Assembly: GCA_902812415.1 (NCBI GenBank)
Contig: CADDZJ010000006.1
Span: forward strand, 1-64,000
Direction of reading: 5' to 3'
DNA length: 64,000 bases
Source of the DNA: Acidobacteriota bacterium
GTDB taxonomy: Bacteria > Acidobacteriota > Terriglobia > UBA7540
The position numbers and the translations under genes are program-made. Each line of letters opens with the position of its first letter. Positions within the stretch are counted from its first letter, which is position 1. This document shows, piece after piece, positions 1 through 7,230 of this stretch. Below the pieces are notes generated by a model. It worked only from the letters and a program-made list of their open reading frames with translations, did not search any database and was not told where the DNA came from.

Positions 1-126
1 TGCCGCCCATGCTGTGGCTCGTCAATCCTCTCGGAGGTAACACTACCGACCGGAGAGCCGGATGCGGGAAATCCGCCCGTCCGGTTCGGAGGGAGGAGGA
101 GCGGACCCCGCTCTTCCTACCCCTAT
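1..126 (+). mobile_element. 3' end of a group II intron (domains V and VI)
   Basis: Positions 55-87 form a domain V: GAGCCGGA pairs with TCCGGTTC around an inner GCGG/CCGC stem, with the AGC catalytic triad at 56-58 and a GAAA-containing loop. It is followed by a domain VI-like stem (about 94-117) with an unpaired A at 119, which would be the branch point, and then CCCTAT up to about 126 as the 3' splice end. In group II introns the reverse transcriptase lies in domain IV, upstream of domain V, so the coding part should lie just before base 1. The wording resembles bacterial class C introns, which tend to insert behind terminator hairpins; that assignment is from memory. The exact 3' boundary is uncertain by one or two bases. 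Confidence 0.8.
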
Positions 127-256
127 CAACTTCTCCATATTGACCCTGCGCAGACGCGGCACCTGTCGAATCTCAACTTGTGCACAGCAGCAGGTAGGCG
201 TGCCAGCCCGCGGAAGCTGTTGGATCGTTGTTTCAAATGGGGAAGCCCGTTCCCAC

Positions 257-709
257 TTACCTTTGTCCGTAGCCGTCCTGACATCGTTTGGGATCGTTGT
301 AACAGTTCATGCACAAAGTCGGGCCGCAACACTGCCATCCGCTGACCCGGTCATACTTGTAATGCCCGTAATTCACGTGGTCTGTGGAGCGCGGATCTGC
401 GGCATTGCAAGGGCGTGTTCTTTGGGGTTGTACCCCCTACCTCCACCACTGCCACCGCCATAGCGCCCGTCTCCAGGCCCACCATCGTCCGATCCTCCTC
501 CGCCCAATCTCGGATCGGGGATACACTGTGTATTCCAACCCTCACCGATTTGCAGGAAGCCGGGGGGGACAACCATGGACCTCAATGATTTCCATAACCG
601 GGTAGACTTCTCTTCGCACGCGGAGAGAATCCATCCCATGTCTACTCGCTGCATAACACTCGTTGGCAGTAATCAGCGAAACATCTGCGGTAAATCCTGG
701 CGTTTTCAT
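257..709 (-). pseudogene. Frameshifted small precursor-like gene: PGFTADVSL N-terminus, Gly-rich middle, Cys-rich end
   Basis: The start ATG at 709 has a strong ribosome site (AAGGAG, 7-nt spacing). Frame 1 begins MKTPGFTADVSL and runs to a stop at 542. Inside a run of seven C (562-568 on the plus strand) the sense moves to a second frame, which reads GCPPGFLQIGEGWNTQCIPD, then a Gly/Ser/Asp/Arg-rich stretch, and stops at 373. Below about 437 a third frame continues with RPCNAADPRSTDHVNYGHY and a Cys cluster CCGPTLCMNCYNDPKRC, ending at the stop at 257. Joined, this gives roughly 150 residues: a conserved-looking N-terminus, a flexible linker and a Cys-rich C-terminus. Short proteins starting PGFTAEASL-like are common uncharacterised proteins in Acidobacteriota (family knowledge). 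A peptide precursor or leader role is inferred from this layout and the PatA-like protease upstream. The frameshifts may be real decay or homopolymer errors. Confidence 0.6.
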
Positions 710-813
710 GGCACTCTCCTTTTTAAATTTCTTTTTCCAGCCGATGGCCGGCTGAGTAAATATCTTTCTGCGGAGTCTACCCTTCGCCCCCCTGAGCCCG
801 GGTCCACTCGGCG

Positions 814-1020
814 CTACCGGTGAAAGGTCATCCAGCGGTTGAGCGCTGCGGCGCGCTTCTCGCAGCCGCCGCACGGCTTGATCCCCATCGCATAAGTGAC
901 TCGCTTGACGACATCGCCGAGGCCAATCTCTTCGTCGATGAGAAAGCCCGGTAGACGCATCCGGTGAGGCCGGCGTTGCGCCTCTCCACCCTCACCCTTC
1001 ATGACCGCTTTCCTTTTCAT
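814..1020 (-). CDS. Small CGGC-motif protein coupled to the S8 protease
   Basis: This 68-residue protein has the core IGLGDVVKRVTYAMGIKPCGG followed by CEKRAAALNRWMTF. The ATG at 1020 overlaps the protease stop by four bases (ATGA), and GGGGAG sits six bases upstream, so translation is probably coupled. The N-terminal third is basic and holds RLPGFLIDEE, which shares the PGF tripeptide with the downstream precursor-like gene. There is no signal peptide or membrane segment. The CxxC pair could bind a metal or form a disulfide. I recognise the shape as a recurring small uncharacterised protein but know no named family or function. It is intact, unlike both neighbours. Confidence 0.65.
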   Translation of the reverse strand: MKRKAVMKGEGGEAQRRPHRMRLPGFLIDEEIGLGDVVKRVTYAMGIKPCGGCEKRAAALNRWMTFHR

Positions 1021-1899
1021 GATACTCTCCCCGCCCTGTGAGCCGAGGCCATGAATTCATAGGCTGCCCATGCATCGAGCACCGGCGGCACAATGGCGTT
1101 CCGCGGCTGCCGGCCGCATCGGGTGACTGCTAACTTAACCTCAGCAGCCCGGGCGCTCGGGAATTCCGACAAGATGAGCGCCATAGCGCCGGTAACAAAA
1201 GGTGTTGCGGCGCTTGTGCCTCCCAAGGAGCGCGGTTTACCATCCGCGCCGAGGCTCGCAACCTCAAAGTTCGGCGCACTCAGCCCTCGCCGTCCGATGG
1301 AACTGCCCAAATTGGATTCGGAGGTCGGCCTTCCTTGGGCATCGCAGCCCGTCACCGGAATCACCCAGGGATGGCGGATGATCGCGGAACTTCCCAAGGT
1401 TCCCTGATTTCCAGCTGCCGCCACAACGTTCACGCCGCGATGGGCCGCGTAATCGAGAGCCTGTCCGAGAGTGGGATAGCCTTGAGGCGCAGGCTGAGCG
1501 AGAGCGGCACTGGTATTTAACAGGCGCGCGCCGGCGTCTATGGTTTCCACGATGGCCGCTGCCAACTCCTTGGGGTCGGAACTCGGCAGATCGCCGTTAG
1601 TTCCATTGGTTTCAGAAAAAATCGGGCGAAGCAGCAGGGTACAATCCGGGCAAATGGCCCGGCGCCGAGCCGCGCCGGGCCGAAAGGATGCCAGCCACAA
1701 ACGTCCCGTGCATGCAGGCGACGCTGCTCGCCCGTGAGCAAGCCGCGCTCGCACTCTGGTTCGCAGGGCGAATGGGCTGACCGGCAAGATCAGGATGGTC
1801 CAAGGCAACAGGACCGTCAATCAGGCCGATGCTGATATCAGGCCTACCGCGCGTTCGCTGCATGAGGGGGGTCAGCCTCACCAGATCCAGCGGGTGCAT
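1017..1899 (-). pseudogene. PatA/PatG-like subtilisin (S8) protease, frameshifted
   Basis: The N-terminal frame starts at 1899 (MHPLDLVRLTPLM) and carries the catalytic Asp (D28 in IGLIDGPV) and His (H64 in HGTFVAGIL); it hits a stop at 1612. The second frame resumes at AICPDCTLLLRPIF and carries the oxyanion Asn (AAAGNQG) and catalytic Ser (GGTSAATPFVTGA), ending at 1017. A single-base indel near 1656-1662, a short G/C run, reconciles the halves into a protein of about 293 residues. The DGPV and HGT signatures resemble the protease domain of cyanobactin-type PatA/PatG, which cut peptide precursors. There is no signal peptide, so it would act in the cytoplasm. It is first in the operon with the two small genes. 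All three catalytic residues survive, so a repaired reading or sequencing error is possible; as written it is broken. Confidence 0.75.
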
Positions 1900-2092
1900 G
1901 AAACACCTTCAACTTAACTTGTAATCGTTAAATGACTACCTTGAATAGGGGGTTATTACGGGAAGAGACTATCGCGCGCGGGGAGGGAAGTCAAGCGCTG
2001 AATCGAGCGCGTCTTCCGGCTTTTTCACAACAACTCTTCAGGTCTGGCATGCTGCCTTGAAGGACGTCGCTACAGCAACATCCTCCAACAGG
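1900..2092. other. Intergenic region upstream of the protease locus
   Basis: This 193-base gap separates the protease start from the end of the fucosidase-like gene. On the minus strand it holds TTAACG and AAGTTAAGTTGAAGG just before the protease ATG, an AT-rich patch unlike the GC-rich surroundings that could hold the promoter. No clear -35/-10 pair with standard spacing was found. Confidence 0.35.
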
Positions 2093-3613
2093 TTACGTAA
2101 TCCTGAACGCAAAGGCGTCATCGCAGGGCCTCCGGCGCGGAGTCTCAATGATCAGAGCATCCGGCGCCTGCCGCCATTTCAGAGGTTCGCTTTCACCAAC
2201 CAGCCGCACATCGGAAATCTTTGCCGGGGCATAGGATGACCTCGAGCCTAGCGACTGGATTCTGGCCTCGCCTTCCGGCCACGCGAGAAAGATGGCATAG
2301 ATGGCTTCTCTTTTGGCCGTAAACCGGATATCTTGCGGAGTGAATTTCGGTGGCGCGGCTTTGCGCGCGCTGAAAGAGCCGGCCTGGAACCTGCCAGGGC
2401 CTTCGCTCCATACTTTCCAGGGCCGCGTTCCATAAATGGCCTCGCCGTTCACGCCAATCCACCGGCCAACCTGATGAAGCAGTTCGATGGCCTTCTCAGG
2501 GATCGTTCCGTCAGACCTGGGGCCGACGTTCAGCAGCAGGTTGCCATTCTTGCTCACAATGTCCACGAATTCGTGAATGATCTCGGAAGGGGAGCTATAA
2601 ACGTCATCTTCGATGTAACCCCAGGACTTCCTGCTGATGGAGTTTTCCGCCTGCCAGGGCCGCTCGCGGATAGCCTCCTCGGTTCCGCGTTCAATATCCA
2701 TAACCGCAGCGCCGGGCGGGAAACCATTCCCCTTGTGAGTGAGCACGACTTCACTTCCCCAGGCTTCCGCGCTGTTGTAGAAATAAGCGGCAAGCTCTCT
2801 TCGATAGGGTTCAAATTCCGGGGCCTCGACGCCCCACTCAAGCCATAACAGATCCGGCTGATACTGGTTGACGATTTCGATGGTTCTGGCGTACCAATCC
2901 TGAAGAAACGCGGGAGGCGCCGTCTGCAAAATTTCTCCCGGCCGGTTATCGATCGGAGAAGTTGGCGGGTGCGGCTTCCCGTAGAGGCCCGAATAACGAG
3001 GATTGACGGTGTCGAAATCTTTTTCATACGTATACCAGGACCAATGCCAATTGCGGTGCGTTGAAACGCCGAATTTCAACCGCTGATTTCGAACCTCGCG
3101 CTCGAGTTCGCCGACCACATCCCGCCGCGGCCCCATCCTGGCCGCGCACCATTCCGTCAGCGAGCAGTCGTACATCGGAAAGCCGTCGCAATGCTCGCCG
3201 ACCGGCACGATGTACTTCGCGCCGATCTTTCTGAATAAATCCACCCATTCTTCCGGCTTCCATCGCTCGGCGCGGAACAGCGGAATGAAGTCTTTGTAGC
3301 CGAACAGGGATTGCGGACCCCAGTGCGCTTTGTGCCATTCAAACACCGGGCTTTCCCAGCGATACATCAGCCGCGGATACCACTCGGTCAAATGCGCGGG
3401 CACGGAATAAACGCCCCAGTGCAGGAAGATTCCGAACTTCGCATCGCGGAACCAATCCGGCGGCTGATAGCGTGAAAGAGAATCCCAGGCGGGCTTGTAC
3501 TTCCCAGGGAAAGGCGTCGAGGTTGTCCGCGCGAATTGCGAACTCAAGGCGAACGCGGCGCTGGCCGTTGGGACCTGCTTAAGAAATTGTCGGCGCGAAA
3601 AACGTTGGGTCAT
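2093..3613 (-). CDS. GH29-like alpha-L-fucosidase, Tat-exported
   Basis: This 506-residue protein has a twin-arginine signal (FSRRQFLKQ, residues 5-13) followed by a GH29 (beta/alpha)8 domain. Recognisable pieces are WFRDAKFGIFLHWGVYS (54-70), VGEHCDGF (138-145), NGNLLLNVGP and a C-terminal beta region. GH29 enzymes release alpha-linked L-fucose through an Asp nucleophile in a DxLWxD-type strand. Here that strand reads PDLLWLEWG, so the nucleophile position (E259) is Glu rather than Asp. The start directly abuts the stop of the upstream gene (TAAATG), indicating one transcript with the GH43-like gene. The fold assignment is firm; fucose specificity is not. Confidence 0.85.
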   Translation of the reverse strand: MTQRFSRRQFLKQVPTASAAFALSSQFARTTSTPFPGKYKPAWDSLSRYQPPDWFRDAKFGIFLHWGVYSVPAHLTEWYPRLMYRWESPVFEWHKAHWGPQSLFGYKDFIPLFRAERWKPEEWVDLFRKIGAKYIVPVGEHCDGFPMYDCSLTEWCAARMGPRRDVVGELEREVRNQRLKFGVSTHRNWHWSWYTYEKDFDTVNPRYSGLYGKPHPPTSPIDNRPGEILQTAPPAFLQDWYARTIEIVNQYQPDLLWLEWGVEAPEFEPYRRELAAYFYNSAEAWGSEVVLTHKGNGFPPGAAVMDIERGTEEAIRERPWQAENSISRKSWGYIEDDVYSSPSEIIHEFVDIVSKNGNLLLNVGPRSDGTIPEKAIELLHQVGRWIGVNGEAIYGTRPWKVWSEGPGRFQAGSFSARKAAPPKFTPQDIRFTAKREAIYAIFLAWPEGEARIQSLGSRSSYAPAKISDVRLVGESEPLKWRQAPDALIIETPRRRPCDDAFAFRIT

Positions 3614-4648
3614 TTAAATGTTCCACGGGCGAGAGGCGGCCACGGAGATGCCGCGGCCAAACTCCTTGGATACGGCGCAATAAAAGTGAAACAAAGCGCC
3701 TCGATGAAAGATGATCGAAGGCTTGTGAGCGAACATCGAGTCGATGGAGCCTTTAGGCCCTACATCAATCAGGACTCCGGCGCACTTGCGCACTTTAACT
3801 AAGTCTGGTGAAAGCGCCAGCAGGTCGCGGGCGATGAATTTTGGGCCCAGGCCGTAGTAAAACACCGCCCAGCCTTTGCGATACTTGAGCACACAAGGGT
3901 CGCTTGCGAAATATTCGTCGTCGCTCCCGGGCGGCCCGTTTCTCAGGATGGGATTCGCCGGATTTCGCGTCCACGTTTTGAGGTCGCGCGAAGTGGCGAC
4001 TCCGGTTTGTTCCCGCCAATGAACCGGGCGGTTCTTCGCGTTGTAAAAAATGTGATAAAGTCCGCGCTCTTCAAGAATGCAGGCCTTGTAAAGGCCGCCG
4101 CGCTCCCACTCAGCCCCGTCCACGGGCCGGAGACAAGGCGGCTCAATTTCCCAGTTCCTCAAGTTGTGACTCCAGCACAGGCCAATCACCGCCGGGCCCG
4201 CTTCGTACCCTGGCTTTGGATAAGCATGGTAGACGCCCAGATAGCGGCCACGGACGCGCTTCAACTTGCCGGCCCCGAAGACATTGTTTTCACGCAAAAT
4301 CCACGTGAGTGCGGCGTTGTAGCGGATGATCGGCGAGGAAGCGTCCCGTTTCAGGATGACCCCCTCACGCTGCCAATGGATGAGGTCATGGGATGAGGCA
4401 AGGCCCGTCTGGTAGCCGATGCCGTCAAAGCCCACATAAGTCATGTAAAAACGGCGTCCGTGCCTGAAAACAAAAGGAACGTCGGCGCCCTTTTCGTCGA
4501 ATGAGCCGGGTTCCTTCGAGGGGCCGATCAGAAGCTTTTCCAGCTTGTAGGGAGTCTTCAAATCGTCGGGAATGGCAAGCGGGTGCGCGGCCATGGCGCT
4601 TGGCCCAACGGCCAGGACACTCGCCAGAAATTCTCGTCGTGAAATCAT
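3614..4648 (-). CDS. GH43/GH117/GH130-like five-bladed propeller glycosidase, Tat-exported
   Basis: This 344-residue protein begins ISRREFLASVLA, a twin-arginine signal ending near AMAAHP. The mature part has repeated propeller strands such as DVPFVFRHGRRFYMTYVGFDG-type blades and SHDLIHWQREG and SRDLKTWTRNP, typical of the GH43/GH117/GH130 superfamily. Asp in ADVPFV is a plausible catalytic base. The sequence alone does not fix the family or substrate. It lies immediately upstream of the GH29-like gene with no gap and about 130 bases downstream of the RuBisCO-like gene, so the three probably form one glycan-use operon, although a palindromic repeat sits in that gap. Confidence 0.75.
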   Translation of the reverse strand: MISRREFLASVLAVGPSAMAAHPLAIPDDLKTPYKLEKLLIGPSKEPGSFDEKGADVPFVFRHGRRFYMTYVGFDGIGYQTGLASSHDLIHWQREGVILKRDASSPIIRYNAALTWILRENNVFGAGKLKRVRGRYLGVYHAYPKPGYEAGPAVIGLCWSHNLRNWEIEPPCLRPVDGAEWERGGLYKACILEERGLYHIFYNAKNRPVHWREQTGVATSRDLKTWTRNPANPILRNGPPGSDDEYFASDPCVLKYRKGWAVFYYGLGPKFIARDLLALSPDLVKVRKCAGVLIDVGPKGSIDSMFAHKPSIIFHRGALFHFYCAVSKEFGRGISVAASRPWNI

Positions 4649-4686
4649 CGTCCGCGCGCTTCAGGAGTTTGTGTGATAACCGCGAT

Positions 4687-4750
4687 TGTAGCGGCGGCGT
4701 CCTCACCGCTGACCCCGATTTATTTCGACGATAAGGAGATCGCCGCTACA
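4687..4750. repeat. Palindromic repeat, TGTAGCGGCG family
   Basis: The segment starts TGTAGCGGCGG and ends ATCGCCGCTACA, giving inverted ends that pair over about 10 bases. Related copies with the same ends lie at 6297-6365, 7231-7299 and 11656-11747. It sits between the RuBisCO-like gene and the GH43-like gene and could act as a transcriptional attenuator or mRNA stabiliser; this is inference. Confidence 0.6.
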
Positions 4751-4780
4751 GCGCGAATCCGGGCTTTTCATACGCGCTCT

Positions 4781-6073
4781 TTAGGTCCCGTCGCGGGCTG
4801 CTGCGCCCGGAGAAGACAAGCGGCCGAATTTCTCAATCGCTTCGCGCAACTCTGGATGGTTGCAGGCGTAAGTTTCAAGCGGCACGCCCGAAAGGGCCGC
4901 TTCCCACGCCTGGTGAATCGCCTTGAGACCGGCGGCTGGCCCGCCCGGGTGAGCCATGATGCCGCCGCCGGCCAGATAGAGAAGATCGACCGTTCCGGTA
5001 AGCCGGTAAGTCTCCGGCGCCTGCCCGCCCCACTGTCCGGAAGAAATCACCGGCATGATGGGATAGCCTCCGAGCAGCGGCTGAAGGCAGGCCCTGATGG
5101 ATTTGACCACCGATTCGTCCGATTCCCAGAACTTGTTCTTTAATCCGTTCACGTGGATGTGGTCCACCCCCGCCAGCCGCCAGAACTTCTGATAGGCTGC
5201 AAAATCCATCCCCAGCGAAGGGCATCGGGTGAGCATGCCCCATCCGTTGCGGTGGCCATGAATGGGAAGCTGGCAACGCCGCCGCAAGTGTGAAATCCCC
5301 ACCAGTCCCACGCTGTTAAGGCTTGCCATCACACACGTTCCTCCGGCCTTGAGGACGGCGTCATGATGGCGCAGCATGGCTTCCAGATCATCCGTGATGT
5401 TGAACGCGTACATCACCTTCTTGCCGGTTTCGTCCGCGATGGCGTTGATCTCGCGCATCACGGCTTCCACTCTTTTTTCGAGCGGCGAATGCGGCGGGTT
5501 GGCCATGAGCTCGTCATCTTTGATGAAGTCAATTCCCGCCCGCGCAAGCTTCCGAGCAAGTTCCGCCGTTTGTTCCGGCCTGAGACCTACGCTGGGTTTG
5601 ACGATGGTTCCGACCAGCGGCCGCTCCCAGACCCCTGCCAGCTTGCGGGTTCCCTCAATTCCAAATTGCGGACCCGGATATCGCTCGCGGAAAGCGTCGG
5701 GAAACTCGACATCCATCAGTCTCAAACCCGATATTTCGCTTAACTCAAACAGGTTCCCGGCCACGGTTGAAAGCATGGTCGGCAGGTTGGTTCCCACGTT
5801 TTCAAGCGGAAAAGAGATGACGACCTTCGCCGTTTTGTATTCCGCCTGGCCTGAGCGCGCCGGGCCGCGCGAACCCGGCAGGCTCGGAGCGCCCCTTGCG
5901 CCGAGAGTCTCGATGCTTTCAATCTGCGCGCGGTGGCGGGCGCGAAGCTCGCTCGTTTCCCCAGGCACACGGACAAACGTGCCACAGGATTGTTCCCCTG
6001 CGATCACTTCCGCCGCATGCTCGACGGAATGCGGCGTTTCAACCCGATAAGTTGCCAGGATGCGGTCTCTCAT
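4781..6073 (-). CDS. RuBisCO-like protein (form IV)
   Basis: This 430-residue cytosolic protein follows the RuBisCO large-subunit fold. The N-terminal domain (1-150) is followed by the barrel motifs GTIVKPSVGL (K159), DFIKDDELMANPP (K185-D186-D187-E188, matching the carbamylated Lys and metal-binding acids), HGHRNGWG, DHIHVNGLKNKFWES in the loop-6 region, VISSGQWGG and GGGIMAHPGGPAAG. KPS replaces the KPK of true RuBisCO and the loop-6 environment differs, so CO2 fixation is unlikely. Form IV homologues include enolases and the OiaX-type enzymes of apionate breakdown (family knowledge). Its place beside glycosidases suggests a step in catabolism of an unusual sugar acid; the reaction is unknown. 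A TTCC-N7-GGAA palindrome lies 130 bases upstream. Confidence 0.85.
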   Translation of the reverse strand: MRDRILATYRVETPHSVEHAAEVIAGEQSCGTFVRVPGETSELRARHRAQIESIETLGARGAPSLPGSRGPARSGQAEYKTAKVVISFPLENVGTNLPTMLSTVAGNLFELSEISGLRLMDVEFPDAFRERYPGPQFGIEGTRKLAGVWERPLVGTIVKPSVGLRPEQTAELARKLARAGIDFIKDDELMANPPHSPLEKRVEAVMREINAIADETGKKVMYAFNITDDLEAMLRHHDAVLKAGGTCVMASLNSVGLVGISHLRRRCQLPIHGHRNGWGMLTRCPSLGMDFAAYQKFWRLAGVDHIHVNGLKNKFWESDESVVKSIRACLQPLLGGYPIMPVISSGQWGGQAPETYRLTGTVDLLYLAGGGIMAHPGGPAAGLKAIHQAWEAALSGVPLETYACNHPELREAIEKFGRLSSPGAAARDGT

Positions 6074-6202
6074 ATCGCGCCATCCCCTCTAAGCGAAGTC
6101 CTCAACAACCCTGTCCGTCAGGGTGATGCTTTGTGGGATTCATCAGAATGATTTTATGAATCAGCTCAAGCGGGGTGAAACTCAAATGCCTATCACCATA
6201 AA

Positions 6203-6223
6203 TTATTCCGCGATGTGGAATAA
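6203..6223. promoter_or_regulatory. TTCC-N7-GGAA operator candidate upstream of the RuBisCO-like operon
   Basis: TTATTCC, seven spacer bases, then GGAATAA: a perfect 7-bp inverted repeat. The same core and spacer length occur at 8554-8570 and 8630-8648 beside the regulator gene. IclR-family regulators commonly bind GGAA/TTCC palindromes, so the 7392-8540 regulator is the obvious candidate. Binding is inferred. Confidence 0.6.
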
Positions 6224-6296
6224 AAGTAATTACCCGCATACCTTGCCGTCTCTCAGGTTTCGGGATTGGCATAAGAATCTGCGCGATCACTGCGGC

Positions 6297-6365
6297 TGTA
6301 GCGGCGAACTATGTTCGCCGATTTCCGGGCGATCCAAGCGTCGGCGATCGCAGATCGCCGCTACA
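6297..6365. repeat. Palindromic repeat, TGTAGCGGCG family
   Basis: Begins TGTAGCGGCGAACTATGTTC and ends GATCGCAGATCGCCGCTACA. The ends pair over about 11 bases and there are internal CGCCGA/TCGGCG repeats. It is the same family as 7231-7299 and 11656-11747, all intergenic. Confidence 0.7.
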
Positions 6366-6382
6366 GCATAAAACCGGGCTTT

Positions 6383-6979
6383 TCACCCAGACTCCTCCAT
6401 CGCATTCGTCATTTCCCCAGCCGGAAGGGCCAATCGCCCCAGCAGCCACAGTGCGTAAAGTTCAGCCAGGCTCCCGATCGGAATCACCCTCGCCGTCAGC
6501 CGCCGTCGCCGCCTTCGTCCGAAGACAAACCGCAGCGCGCGGCCTCGCGCATTGCCTTCAATCCGAATCGGGACTCGCAAGTTATCTTCCGAACTCCCGC
6601 CTTTTCCAGCACATCGTCGGTTCGTTTTCATCCGCTCGACGGCCTTCCAGCCGTAGCACCACACCTGGCGCGCCAGCCGCTCCGTGGTCTGCTGCTCGCG
6701 CTTCCAGTCCACCTGGAAGTGGAGGCTGATGCGGCTGACGATCCCCCAGTAGACTTGCAGTTGTTCGCGCTCGCCCGCCCGCTCCAGGGTGCGGGTCAAC
6801 TTGCGGGCATAGCGCCCGTGCTTGAGAGCGTTCAGGGAGGAACGGGCCTTGCCGCGCGCCGTGCGGGGGCCGGTGGATTTGCGGGCGTTGGCGCGGCAGG
6901 CGGCCAGGCGCGCCGGCGTAAGCTTGGGAGATCGGCATAAACGGGGTTTGGGTGGTCGGTTGCAACCCTTCGTCTTCAT
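6383..6979 (-). CDS. Basic acidobacterial multicopy-type hypothetical protein (STGPRT..GKARSSLNALKHG motif)
   Basis: This 198-residue protein has the N-terminal motif NARKSTGPRTARGKARSSLN followed by ALKHG, flanked by an alpha-helical region rich in Arg and Lys. The reading frame stays open upstream to 7171, but that part translates the tandem repeat, so the ATG at 6979 (MKTKGCNRPPK) is chosen. Proteins with this motif occur in many copies per genome in Acidobacteriota and some Planctomycetes (family knowledge); their function is unknown to me. The motif looks like a nucleic-acid-binding basic segment, and the C-terminal half has RRRRRR. It lies between the two arms of the carbohydrate island and has no evident link to them. 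Confidence 0.6.
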   Translation of the reverse strand: MKTKGCNRPPKPRLCRSPKLTPARLAACRANARKSTGPRTARGKARSSLNALKHGRYARKLTRTLERAGEREQLQVYWGIVSRISLHFQVDWKREQQTTERLARQVWCYGWKAVERMKTNRRCAGKGGSSEDNLRVPIRIEGNARGRALRFVFGRRRRRRLTARVIPIGSLAELYALWLLGRLALPAGEMTNAMEESG

Positions 6980-7057
6980 AGCGGTTTCAGGATAACAGAG
7001 CGGGCGGCGCGGATGGAGACAAATGAGACGTTTGAGACACTTTTTCGCCGTTTCAGC

Positions 7058-7177
7058 AACGTGGCCTGGGCATCCTGCCCATGCGCACGGCCAGGATGGC
7101 CGTGTCACGAGCGGGGGAAGAACGTGGCCTGGGCATCCTGCCCATGCGCACGGCCAGGATGGCCGTGTCACGAGCGG
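7058..7177. repeat. Two-copy tandem repeat (63-bp period) of a REP-like palindrome
   Basis: Copy 1 starts at 7058 and copy 2 at 7121, nearly identical except at the last few bases. Each unit holds GGGCATCCTGCCC and ACGGCCAGGATGGCCGT hairpins. A related unit (TGGCACGGGCGTCCCGCCCG and GGCCGAGGCGGCCGTGCCAC) is at 10622-10670. Similar dispersed palindromes are typical of REP-type elements. Confidence 0.7.
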
Positions 7178-7230
7178 GTAGCGCTACCGGCGTTGATGAG
7201 TGAAAAGTAAGAAGTTGTGAAAAATTTCGC

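Larger units (their letters stand above)
6074..6382. other. Intergenic: operator candidate plus palindromic repeat
   Basis: The gap of 309 bases upstream of the RuBisCO-like gene holds a TTATTCC-N7-GGAATAA palindrome at 6203-6223 and a TGTAGCGGCG-family palindrome at 6297-6365. An AT-rich stretch at 6140-6235 is the likely promoter zone for the minus-strand operon. No gene was recognised here. Confidence 0.5.

Noticed and set aside
126-338. Minus-strand 70-residue open frame
   Set aside because: It overlaps the third-frame Cys-rich end of the precursor gene in another frame and has no family features.
62-463. Plus-strand 133-residue open frame across the intron end and precursor gene
   Set aside because: It starts inside intron domain V and runs antisense to the precursor-like gene; no motif or ribosome site.
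5376-6050. Plus-strand 224-residue frame opposite the RuBisCO-like gene
   Set aside because: Shadow of a GC-rich gene with strong family motifs on the minus strand.
7058-7177. CRISPR-like array
   Set aside because: Only two copies with adjoining units and no unique spacers; it is a tandem REP-like duplication.
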